Below are positions 24,170-33,149 of a DNA stretch of 64,000 bases, piece by piece (the stretch's first letter is position 1; every line of letters begins with the position of its first letter). Made by a program: the position numbers and the translations under genes. The notes under the pieces were generated by a model. That model made no database searches and was not told the origin of the DNA. It saw only the letters and a program-made list of their open reading frames with translations. This stretch comes from Taeniopygia guttata (Eukaryota > Chordata > Aves > Passeriformes > Estrildidae), in NCBI RefSeq assembly GCF_048771995.1, contig NC_133032.1, forward strand, positions 30,631,001 through 30,695,000, read 5' to 3'.

Positions 24170-27100
24170 CTTTGGAAGATTAAACAAACAAACAAACAAA
24201 CAACTGGTGGATGGGAGAAAGAGTAGTGTGCCTTTTTTTCTAAAGAGAGCCCTGTGGGCAGTGGGCGTGTGTTGGGTTGCGTGGCTGGCTGTTGGAAATC
24301 ACGCATTTGGGCACAGTTCAAGCAGCACTTGCCATGCAGCTGCCTCATCCCAAGAGGAACGAGGAAATCACTGGCTGCTGGGGTAGGTGACCTTGCTGTG
24401 GTGCTTTCTGTGTGTGTGTGACCACCCATGCCAGGCCTGGAGAGGTGTGGAGCTGTTGTGCACTCACCTGCTGTGGCTGTGAAGAAACTGAGCGCCCCGT
24501 TGAATCCCAGCATTCGGCAGACGACGCTGGCCTCTCGGGTGGACCAGCCATCGTCACAGATTGTTCCCCAGGATCCGCTGTGGAAGATTTCCACACGGCC
24601 CCTCCTGATTCCTCCCACGAGTCGTACGTAATTACCGAGCCCAGCTGAGAATTCAGAGGAGAAAATACCTCTATGGGTCATACAGGCATAAGGAAAAAGA
24701 CACTGACAGACAGAAGCAGTGACCACCAAGGGAGAGGGATGTTCCCATCTCCAGGGTTGGACCAGAGGTTACTGGTAGCTCAAGTCCAAACAATTCAAGA
24801 GCCCCTCTGCATTTGGAGACACCAGGCTGCAGCTCAGAGCACAGACTCCTTGGCTCTGTTAGCTGTGCTGTGGTGTAGCCAGCATGAACAGAGGGGTATT
24901 TTGGTCCTGATTTCAGGTAGCTCTGATACCAGAAGGCAAGTGAGAGAAGAAGTAAAAGTCCAGTACCTTGTCCTTTTTCTCCTTTGCTCCCTTTTGGTCC
25001 TGGGGAACCTGTTTCAAGTTAGAAAAGCAAACATTTGACAGTTGCTTGTGAAACAAATCTAATTCTGAATACTCGTGTGAGTTAGAGATGTCCAGACTCC
25101 TCCCTTTGTAGGAAATGAACACCCTGAAGTGACAAAGGGTATATAAAGGAAACATGGCAGGAAAACTAGGATAAGATACAGCAAAATATTCCCAATGTGC
25201 GACCCAAGAAAAGGCCCACTTTCAAAATCCCGTATATTCATTCACTTGTGGGAGATGTTACCACTGTTACCTGTAAAATTACATCTCTAAGAGACTTTGG
25301 GATCTCCAGAAGCAGGCATGGTATCTCTGAGAGTACTTGCAGGAAGACCCCTACATGGGCTTTGATCTCCAGGGAGAGCAGAAAGGTGCTCTCAGCAGTC
25401 CTCCACATTTCTGTGGACCATCTTGGTCTTGAGGGTAGGGGTGTTTGAAAAATCCCAGTGAGCTCTTTCCCCCAAAGCTACCTCCAGAAAGCACTCATTG
25501 CTGTCTCCTTCTGGGACCAGGAGCTGAGATGCACCCAGAGCATGGAGCCAACCCAGTTACACTTCTTCCATCTTCCAGATGCAAAGCTCCAGAGGAGGAG
25601 TGCATGGGGAAGCCCCACATAGAATCTAGTTTATTTTATTTCTGAGGATTCTTGTACTATTCTGTGTGAACAGCTAAAAGAAAAAAGCATCTGGAGCAGT
25701 TTGCTTCCCATGGGCTGTTGTGACAACTGCTTGGTTTTTTTTCATTGTTTTTAATACAGGTCTTTTGTTTTTTTGAAACATTCTGTGATTGGAAGGGAGG
25801 GGGCTTAAGAATGGAGAGTAGCTGTAGTGTTGGCCCTTTTGAACAACTTCTGTGTCCTACAGTTAACAAGGTGTAGTTAAATAGCCTCACTGTCAGGTGT
25901 TTCCAACAACTTCACTATGGCATGTTCCTGAGTGCTGTGTTTACGTGGGATTTATCCCGGGCACAGGGTGTCTCTGATGACTCCGAAAAAGCAAATAAGA
26001 ATGTGGGTTTCTGTGAAATCAGAGATTTGAGAAAATCTAATGCCTCTGTGTACGTGCATGCCTTTTAACACACCTCCCAGGGTGTACAATTGACACCCTG
26101 CACATTCCTGTGCTAGGAAGGCTGATCTGCAGTCCCAAACCCAAATGTGCCATCAGCTCCACAGATCCTGTGGCAAAGAGCCTTACCAGAAAATCCAGTG
26201 TCTCCCTTGGCTCCTTTTAGTCCTGGTTCTCCTTTCAGACCCTTAGTGCCGGAATCCCCCTTGGTTCCTTTTGGACCAGCTGGGCCTGGGGTGCCTGGGT
26301 GGAAAGCAAAAAGTCACTGCCTTTGTCCCTTTCCAGGGAAAGGACATGACAAACATTTCACATTGATACAGAACAGTGGACTGTGGCACCTGAAGTTCTT
26401 TGTGTCATCATCTTTGTGTCAGAATAAACCATGCTATAAGAGTTTACCTGTTGGGCCCTGGTCTCCCTTTGCTCCCTTTTGCCCTGGAGGTCCTAAGATC
26501 ATAAAAAACAAACAAATATTTATGAGCCTGATGTTTATACATTTATAAAAGCTTATGCAAATGAGTATTTACAATTGATTTTAACTGATCTAGTTTTGGT
26601 GTCTACACTATAAGCATCTATTTCTGAATCAGGTGACTTATTTCACATCATGCTCCGTGCAGACCATGTCAGACAAGAAAATACAGGCCACGGAGAAACA
26701 TCTTCTCCTGAAGTTCATGTTAAACTGCTTCTTTGTTTGTGCAGTTTCAATTTATACAAAAATTCAGGCACCATCACCCCTCACACATATTACATAAACA
26801 GAAACAACCCTCTGGTGAGTAGTCAGCCCACAGCAGCCTGGCAGTGCCCCAGGAGTGCCATGGCATCCTGGGGTGCATTGGGGGTCCAAGAAGAAGACTC
26901 AAGAGGTCTCTTCTTGGTGGTGTCTTTCCCTTCCTGGTGTCTGCATGTAGTGTGTTTTTGACCTAAAACCTGTTTTATTCTCCTTTACCTGCTATTCCTT
27001 GCTCTCCTTGTACACCTTTGAGTCCAGCAACGCCTTGTGCTCCTAAAATCAAAAATAAATCAGTAAGGGTGAACCCATCACATGAAGTGAGGCCAGAGTA

Positions 27101-30100
27101 GGAGGCCAGTGAGCTCTAGGTTTGAGCAGGGCTGTACCTGGGCTACCTTTGGGGCCCTGGTCCCCCTTCTCCCCTTTCTGACCAGCTCTGCCTTCCAGGC
27201 CAGGACTTCCAGGAGGCCCAAGTTGTCCAGCTGCACCTTGAGGTTGAGTGAAAGCAGCACAATATGAAATGTCACACAACACATGAAGGAGATGAAAAGA
27301 CAGCTCAATCACCAGCCCTTGCACAATGAGTTGAGCCTATGAAAGCAAAACAAACACTGGCTGTCTCCAAATTGCAATCCTGGCAGTGCTAACCTTAGCA
27401 ATGCAGTGAGGGATGATCTGGAGTGAAAGGCTGCATGGAACCAGGTCCTGGCTGACTGCCAGCCTTGAAATGCACAAGTTCTTCCCAAAAGAGCAGCCAG
27501 TTTTGGCCCTTGGGTGTGCACAGGTGTCAGGAAGGAGGCCGTGGCCCTTTTCCGCTCTCAGAATCCTGCACAGTGAGTGGGGCCCAGAAGAGACAGCCAA
27601 GGCTGCTGGATGATTTTGGATGACATTGAAACATTGGCATGGTTTCTTCATCTAATCATCATCTTCTCTTACCCATGCTGGGATCTAGACCAGCTGCAGC
27701 TTTCCTTGTCATGAAACACCACATTAAAGAGATCAGCCTTATGCCTCTACAAGAAAATTGCACCTTCTGTACAGCTTACCTGCCTCTCCTTTTGGGCCAG
27801 GAGGTCCAGGCTTCCCCGGGCTCCCTGTAATGACACCCTGGCATCAGTGCAGCCCAGGCTTAGCCCAGCCCCTCAGTGGGGTGGCCCTCACCCTGCCCCA
27901 CCGTGTCCCCTGCACTTACCCTCGTCCCCTGGCACTCCTGGGAATCCACGCTCTCCCTGAGGACCCACAGGGCCCTGGAGCCCAGGGTCTCCCTTCTTGC
28001 CCATGTCACCTTTCTGTCCTTGGGGACCTATCAAAAGCACAGCACACACGTGTAAATTCAAAAAAAACAGGTTTGTTGTCTCTTCAGCTTGTGGAGCACC
28101 TCTGTCTGGCCACACCAGGAGCAAGGTTTGGCCTCACACCTGCATTTACCATATGGTGGCATTGTCACCATAAAGCTGGAGGAGGACAGAGCTGGCCAGA
28201 TGTTTGTCTGGCCCGCTGTTAAAGGTTTCCAGTGGTGCCATGACATCTCTCCAATCTATTCCCCAAACTATCCCTCCTTCTGGATTTTTTTCCTCTAGTT
28301 AAATATCTGTTACTGCAGTCTGAATGCTTCCTTTCTGCTAGACACAGTGGAGATACAGGGCAGCACATTCCACTCCTGTTCTTCCAGAGAGTTCTGTCAT
28401 CTCCTCTTAACCTTGTCTTCTCTGAACAGGTGATCAGCATGCTCCAAAAGAGCTGATTTACTTGAAAGTGCCTCATTTGAAGACTTCTCCTTCATCTTTC
28501 TGCTCCAGAATTATCCCAAAGTCCTTGCCTTTTGGTATTCCTCCTACAACCACTCTTCTCTTCTGGAGCATCTTGTGCTAATGAGAACATTGGAACATTC
28601 AGGATCTGATGGAAGATCTGAGGAAGCTCTTATCAACCTGTCCAGGTGTCCTTCCTGCTCTGCACCACACACATCACCTGCTTTCTTTTCCTCTCCTGCT
28701 GTCAGCCCATGTGAGACCACTGAGTAACAGCTATCCATAATGCATGCTACATGGGAGAAACACATTGCACAACTCTTCTACTTCAGGTGTACAAAGCCAG
28801 GCTTAGGTAAGATGCTCATAAAGCTCTCAGAAAGAGATTCCACTAAAATGAGGATTAATATCCACGTGCTTGTGCATATAAATTATATTGCATTATTTTA
28901 TACCATGGAAATCCTACTGCAAACATCACTGCTTTAATCTAGGATAGGCTGATAATTGAATATCTGTGGCTTTCATCAGACAAAGGTCACTCTGTAAAGA
29001 GACTTCTGTGGTGCAGAATCAACATTTTGCATGGCCCCTTCCCCCAGCCCTCCTTTGGGGGATTTGCTGAAGCATGACATGAAATTAAACCCCTTCAGAT
29101 CAGGTCAAGTGTCCTGTTTATCCAGCTCCCTCACTGACTGGCAAACCACATTCAGGGCTGCTTGGATTTTTATGAATACTGACCTATGAAAACTTCTTCT
29201 GTTGTTTTATGTAGAATGAGTTTAAAAAGAAATATGTGTGATAACATTAGAAATGTTAAGATAGGGAAGAACTCTTACCTGCAATCCCCATCTCTCCTTT
29301 TTCTCCTTTCAGTCCTGGACCACCACTTGGGCCAGCAGGACCAGGAGCTCCTTTGCTCCCCTTCTCACCCTGGGGTCCATGTGTGCCTGCAAGGACAACA
29401 CCATTTTTCTGATGCTTCCTGGGTGCCATGTGTAGTCAGTGCCAGCAGCAGGACACCCACAACAGCTGAGAGCATGAGCCAAACTCCACACTCTGTGCAC
29501 TTGAGAGTGGTGCTGGTGACAGTGGGAAATTGGCCCACTGTGACTGTTGCATGCTGACTTTTAAAATAAGACTTTTTTTTTCTGGCTAAGTTTTGCTTTT
29601 GCTCACATTAGCTTTACATAGGCTCATTTCCTTCAACTCCAATGACATTCTTACTCACACCTTGGCTGAGGACAAGATTGCTCATAAAATCATCCATAAA
29701 GCCACTTTATGTTCATCCACAGAAGTAATTCAGGTGTCAAAAAAGCCTTACCTTGGTCTCCCTTTGTCCCTGGTGGTCCCCGTAACCCTGGGATGTAAAA
29801 TGCATATATCAGCTGACACACATCATCTATTCACAGTAATGGCTAAGAAGAAGAGACAAATTTTTTAAATCATCCTTTGCTCACACAATTTCAGTCACCA
29901 GTGAGGCCAATCTTCAGCTGGCAGGGACCAGAAAAACCACTTGAGTAAAGTCCTTGGAGCTCAGCTGAGTGCTCAGCTGGGCAGGGGCCAGCTTGTCTTC
30001 CTGCCAAGCCCAGCTCATGGGGACCATTGGGGAGATCTTTCATGAAAATGCACTGATCGATTGGGCTCTGATGTGTAATAACACTGCTTGGCAGGAGGTG

Positions 30101-33027
30101 CTGTTTCAACATTGTAAGTGCAGCCAGGAACATATGAAAACACAACTTTAATTTTTTTTTTCCTTCAGAAAACCTCATCAGTGTAGCCAAGAAGTAGGGA
30201 TGGATGAGTTACAGACCTGACCTAACAAGGGCTGCACCTTAGATCATCATCACAGGATCACAGAAACTGTTGCCTGGCCCAACCTCTGCTCAAAGTGGAG
30301 CCAGTGTTAGATCATGACCTGCTGTGTCCTCACAGTCTGGAGATATTTACCTCCCATGGCAGGGGTAGGTAACCCCAGGTACCCAGGGCAGCAGCTTGTG
30401 CATGGCTGTGGAGGGCAGAACTTGCACCCAGCTCATTCCTGAGTCTGTGCCAATGTTTTCCTAGGGACAGGGTGGGCATCGACATCTGTGGGAGCACTTG
30501 GGCTAGCCAAGGCTCCCGGAGGATGTGTGAAAAGCCTCACAGGCTTTACACCTGCTTTTTACAGCAGGTCTCCTCATGACCAGGGTGTTGTGTGCACACT
30601 GGGTAGGGTCTGGGTCTGGAGACTGAAATCCCAAATCCTCACTTAAGGTCTCTTAGATGAAATAAAGAGGAAGAGAAAAAGAGAAGTTGTGGCTCATTTA
30701 CCAACATACCTGGTAGACCAGGATCTCCTTTGCGTCCAGGAGGCCCTGAAATAAATATTTAATGGGTATTTTTCAGCAGTCAGCAGTTGGTGAGGAACAC
30801 AGCAGTAGGGGATTGAGGTGTGGGCTGGAGACACAGCCCTTTTGGGTCTGGAGTCCAAATCTACAAGTCACAGGAGGGAAGATGAGCCTGGAGCCGCATG
30901 TGCATCTGCAAGGGGATCTGGGGGCTTGCACAGGGCAGTGCTCCAGCTCCAGTAGGTGCTCCCTGGTCTGGAGTTGACTCCCATCCTGGGCATGGGGACA
31001 TAACTAACTGACAGGAAGATTAAATCTTGCCCTAGTTATGGGAACATCTAAACTGGGTTTTCAGCCCCACTAGTGATGCAGAGGAGACAAGTCTCCCCAC
31101 TGCAGAGCCAGCATGGAGAGCCATACCTGCAACCAGGGTGATGTTGTTCATCCTCATCATCAGCTTTGCATTGTTGCTTTTAATTATGATGATTTCCTCT
31201 TCTAAGCTTCTCCGCCAGTTTTCTTCATGTCTCATGAGAAAGTCCTTCGAAGCAGAGCTTCTTGACAAGGCCAGATTGTTTGCAGAGTAGCTCTGCAGAA
31301 TCTCTTCTGTATAGGAGGCATTTTGCTCTTGAAGTTTGAGTATCTGTCTCTGCATCCTAAATACTGAGGAGACAAAAACCCATACAGTGAATATTCGCTG
31401 CCTGATCCGGCTGGGAAATGGTTGTTTGGCAGAGCAGTTCCTCAGCACCTGGGGGGGACACGGGGGGGATAAAGACCACCCCTGTTTGACCCGGGGAGGT
31501 GGTTTTCATGTGGCAGTCCTTGCTGCAGCCAGGAGCGCAGCTGGGAGTGCTTTTGCAAATGCAAAGCACACACGCAGGGTGGGAGAATTGTTCCCTGCAG
31601 CCGCTGCTCTGCCTGGCGGTGTGCGGTGTGCGGTGTGCGGAGGAGCCTCTCTGCTGCCTCGGAGGTTTCAGATCTGTGTGCTCATTCCCTCTTGCCCGTG
31701 CCCCCAGGAGCACCAGCAGAGCTCTCTGTTGATGCCAAGCCCATGGCGAGGCCGTGGCGTTACCTTTGTACATCAGCAGCCCCTGGCCGGCCGTCAGCAG
31801 CAGCAGGTAGATGCTGAGGGCTGTCCGAGCGCAGCACGTCGATGGCTTTTTTTGTCTCCGAGGCTCTGAAAACCAAGAGAAGAAGGGTAGACACAGGTAG
31901 ACACTCTCCCACGTTTCTCCCCGACAAGCTCTGCTGGCTTCCAGCCTTTCCAGCTTGGCCACGGCGCTTTCCAGCGGTGTGGAGCTGCAAGGTCCCTTTG
32001 TGAGAACGCTCGATCCTGCCAGCAAGGCAGGCAGCCTTCCTCTGCCCCAGGCTCTGCACATCAATCTGCTTGGCCATCTTTTCCTTAGCTAATTTAACCA
32101 GCTCAGTTCCATCAATTCTTAATCCAGCCTATAACAGTGTGAGTGTGGTGGTTTCCCCCTTTCTGCATCAATAAACTCTGCTTTTAGTTGTCCCAGGCTG
32201 CCATTCGGAGGGCTGCTCAAAGCAATTCCTTCTCCATCCAGAGCACTGCGTATGTGTGATTCCACCAGTGATGCACGTATGCATCAAAATAAATGAAAAA
32301 TCAATAATAAACTGCACCGCAGAACAAATTGAAACAAGTCATAAGATGTAAAATCAATCATTACCAGCAAGTGTAAAAGAAATAAATGGCTTTGTTGAAT
32401 TTTGGCCTTCAGGGAGAAAAAAAAGTATTTCAGAAGCATTGGTAACTATGTCAGACTTCAGTAAGTTACCCTCAATTGAGGTTTTTCTTTTTTTTCAGAG
32501 TAATGTAATCAGGAGTTTAAAGTCTTAGTTTTAAAAGAGTACAGTATTTTAATTGGTTTTACAATAGAATGGCTTAGTCAGCAATGAAGCTTTTATATTC
32601 AGCTAAAATTTCATAAACTTACATTTTTTTATTGAGTCTGGTGATTTTAGTATCTTAACTATTATGCATAAAAGTCTTACTCAAGAAAATTAGACATTTT
32701 CTAAGACAGGAAAATAACCAATTTTTTTCTGATGCTGAGCATCAACTTTTGGCTAGAAAAGGTAGTTTGACATACTTCTACTTTTAAATGGCAGTTAATT
32801 TACAAGCAAAATCACTGCAAAAAGCATTTAATATGTACTATTTCATTTTTATGTGTTGTTTTAGACCAGATAAAATCCATATAAATTCATTGAATAAAAA
32901 AAAAAATCTTACCACTTATCTGAAAGGTTGTGGTAGCAGGTGAGGCAAACCCAATCTTTTCTGAAATACTGAAAGAGTTCATATCACTCGAATTTCCGTC
33001 TTCCCCGTATTTGTCTGTAATTTTCAT
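24039..33027 (-). CDS. MARCO: MARCO, macrophage scavenger receptor with collagenous structure (whole gene, 15 coding exons)
   Basis: This is a type II membrane protein of macrophages that binds bacteria and modified lipoproteins as a trimer. The exons join to 1443 nt (480 residues plus TGA), with every junction in phase 1 and flanked by GT/AG. Residues 1-52 are cytoplasmic, about 53-72 form the membrane helix and 73-151 the spacer with N-glycosylation sequons at N87 and N146. Residues 152-379 are 76 consecutive Gly-X-Y triplets and about 385-480 the SRCR domain, with cysteines at 408, 421, 449, 459, 469 and 479 (the six-cysteine group A pattern). An in-frame TAG lies eight codons upstream of the chosen ATG, which has G at -3. 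Mammalian MARCO is about 520 residues, so the collagen stalk is shorter here. No frameshift or premature stop was seen. Identity rests on the combination of type II topology, long collagen region and C-terminal SRCR. SCARA5 has a similar plan but a much shorter collagen stretch. Confidence 0.95.
24183..24202 (+). repeat. (AAAC)5 microsatellite beside the last MARCO acceptor
   Basis: Read in the gene direction this is (GTTT)n, ending about 13 bp upstream of exon 15, where the splice polypyrimidine tract should be. Confidence 0.85.
24468..24644 (-). CDS. MARCO: MARCO exon 14 (SRCR domain, first half)
   Basis: Encodes residues 379-437. It contains the SRCR opening VRLVGG, an RGR motif at 393-395, the hallmark WGTICDDGW and VVCRMLGF, and cysteines 408 and 421. 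The acceptor is ATTCTCAG and the donor GTGAGT. Confidence 0.95.
24967..25008 (-). CDS. MARCO: MARCO exon 13 (end of collagen region)
   Basis: Encodes residues 365-378 ([14 protein letters not shown]) in 42 nt. It is the only collagen exon whose length is not a multiple of nine. The final triplet is completed by the first codon of the SRCR exon. The acceptor is TGAAACAG and the donor GTACTG. Confidence 0.92.
26187..26294 (-). CDS. MARCO: MARCO exon 12 (collagen)
   Basis: Encodes residues 329-364, twelve Gly-X-Y triplets in 108 nt, including [19 protein letters not shown]. It is lysine-rich, as expected of the scavenger-receptor collagen stalk. The acceptor is CCACCCAG and the donor GTAAGG. 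Confidence 0.92.
26448..26492 (-). CDS. MARCO: MARCO exon 11 (collagen)
   Basis: Encodes residues 314-328 ([15 protein letters not shown]), five Gly-X-Y triplets in 45 nt. The acceptor is GATCTTAG and the donor GTAAAC. Confidence 0.92.
26989..27042 (-). CDS. MARCO: MARCO exon 10 (collagen)
   Basis: Encodes residues 296-313 ([18 protein letters not shown]), six Gly-X-Y triplets in 54 nt. The acceptor is TGATTTTAG and the donor GTAAAG. The intron from exon 9 is again 95 bp. Confidence 0.9.
27138..27236 (-). CDS. MARCO: MARCO exon 9 (collagen)
   Basis: Encodes residues 263-295, eleven Gly-X-Y triplets in 99 nt, including [19 protein letters not shown]. The donor is GTACAG. The acceptor is ACCTCAAG, a little weaker than its neighbours. 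Confidence 0.9.
27780..27824 (-). CDS. MARCO: MARCO exon 8 (collagen)
   Basis: Encodes residues 248-262 ([15 protein letters not shown]), five Gly-X-Y triplets in 45 nt. The acceptor is CATTACAG and the donor GTAAGC. Only 95 bp of intron separates it from exon 7. Confidence 0.92.
27920..28027 (-). CDS. MARCO: MARCO exon 7 (collagen)
   Basis: Encodes residues 212-247, twelve Gly-X-Y triplets in 108 nt, starting [16 protein letters not shown]. The acceptor is TTTTGATAG and the donor GTAAGTG. Confidence 0.92.
29279..29386 (-). CDS. MARCO: MARCO exon 6 (collagen)
   Basis: Encodes residues 176-211, twelve Gly-X-Y triplets in 108 nt, including [19 protein letters not shown]. The acceptor is TCCTTGCAG and the donor GTAAGA. 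Confidence 0.92.
29752..29787 (-). CDS. MARCO: MARCO exon 5 (collagen)
   Basis: Encodes residues 164-175 ([12 protein letters not shown]), four Gly-X-Y triplets in 36 nt. The acceptor is CATCCCAG and the donor GTAAGG. Confidence 0.92.
30246..30440 (-). mobile_element. Probable degraded CR1 fragment in MARCO intron 4
   Basis: CACAGGATCACAGAA followed by CCAACCTCTGCTCAAAG and a segment with GTCTGGAGATATTT resembles a reverse-orientation CR1 tail. The match is loose. Confidence 0.45.
30710..30745 (-). CDS. MARCO: MARCO exon 4 (first collagen exon)
   Basis: Encodes residues 152-163 ([12 protein letters not shown]), four Gly-X-Y triplets in 36 nt. The flanks are TTATTTCAG and GTATGT. This is one of two consecutive 36-nt collagen exons. 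Confidence 0.92.
31127..31363 (-). CDS. MARCO: MARCO exon 3 (extracellular spacer)
   Basis: Encodes residues 73-151, a polar, helix-prone region rich in Glu, Gln, Leu and Ile that probably assists trimerisation. It has sequons N87-A-S and N146-I-T. The acceptor is CTCCTCAG and the donor GCAG|GTATGG. The last base supplies the first base of the first collagen glycine codon. Confidence 0.92.
31764..31865 (-). CDS. MARCO: MARCO exon 2 (juxtamembrane and transmembrane helix)
   Basis: Encodes residues 39-72. A basic stretch (PRRQKK) and a Cys-Cys pair at 49-50 precede a hydrophobic helix ([18 protein letters not shown]). Positive charge on the N-terminal side fits type II orientation. The acceptor is TTTTCAG and the donor AAAG|GTAACG. 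Confidence 0.93.
32913..33027 (-). CDS. MARCO: MARCO exon 1 (start codon, cytoplasmic tail)
   Basis: Encodes residues 1-38, starting [10 protein letters not shown], and ends one base into codon 39 before a GTAAGA donor. The tail is Ser/Thr-rich and acidic at its start. It shows little resemblance to the mammalian tail, which is usual for this fast-evolving part of the protein. Confidence 0.9.
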
Positions 33028-33078
33028 GACAAATTCCTTGTTGCTATCCTAAAGCCTTGGATAATAAAGAACTGGAGA

Positions 33079-33088
33079 TACTTCCTCT
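33079..33088 (-). promoter_or_regulatory. PU.1/ETS-like site in the MARCO 5' region
   Basis: Reverse-strand AGAGGAAGTA matches the purine-rich PU.1 consensus. PU.1 is the master factor for macrophage genes, so a site just downstream of the predicted start is consistent with MARCO expression. Motif match only. Confidence 0.4.
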
Positions 33089-33136
33089 CTGCCTCCTAAT
33101 TTGATATGCTTTCTGACATGCATTTCCTAGCTGCTC

Positions 33137-33148
33137 AGCTTTTATAGA
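33137..33148 (-). promoter_or_regulatory. Putative MARCO TATA box
   Basis: Reverse-strand TCTATAAAAG has TATAAA at 33146-33141, about 115 bp upstream of the ATG. This would put the start site near 33110 and give a 5' UTR of roughly 85 nt. Position and consensus fit, but no transcript evidence is available. Confidence 0.5.
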
Positions 33149-33149
33149 C

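Larger units (their letters stand above)
24170..32912 (-). other. MARCO introns 1-14
   Basis: The introns range from 95 bp (introns 7 and 9) to about 1.25 kb (intron 6, 28028-29278). Others over 300 bp are introns 1 (31866-32912), 2 (31364-31763), 3 (30746-31126), 4 (29788-30709), 5 (29387-29751), 8, 10, 12 (25009-26186) and 13. Apart from a probable CR1 fragment in intron 4 and an (AAAC)n tract in intron 14, I see no other gene or repeat. I looked for further Gly-X-Y exons and found none, but a very short one could be missed. Confidence 0.75.

Noticed and set aside
31357..32064. 235-codon minus-strand frame as a separate gene
   Set aside because: It only includes MARCO exon 2 (31764-31865); the rest is intron read-through.
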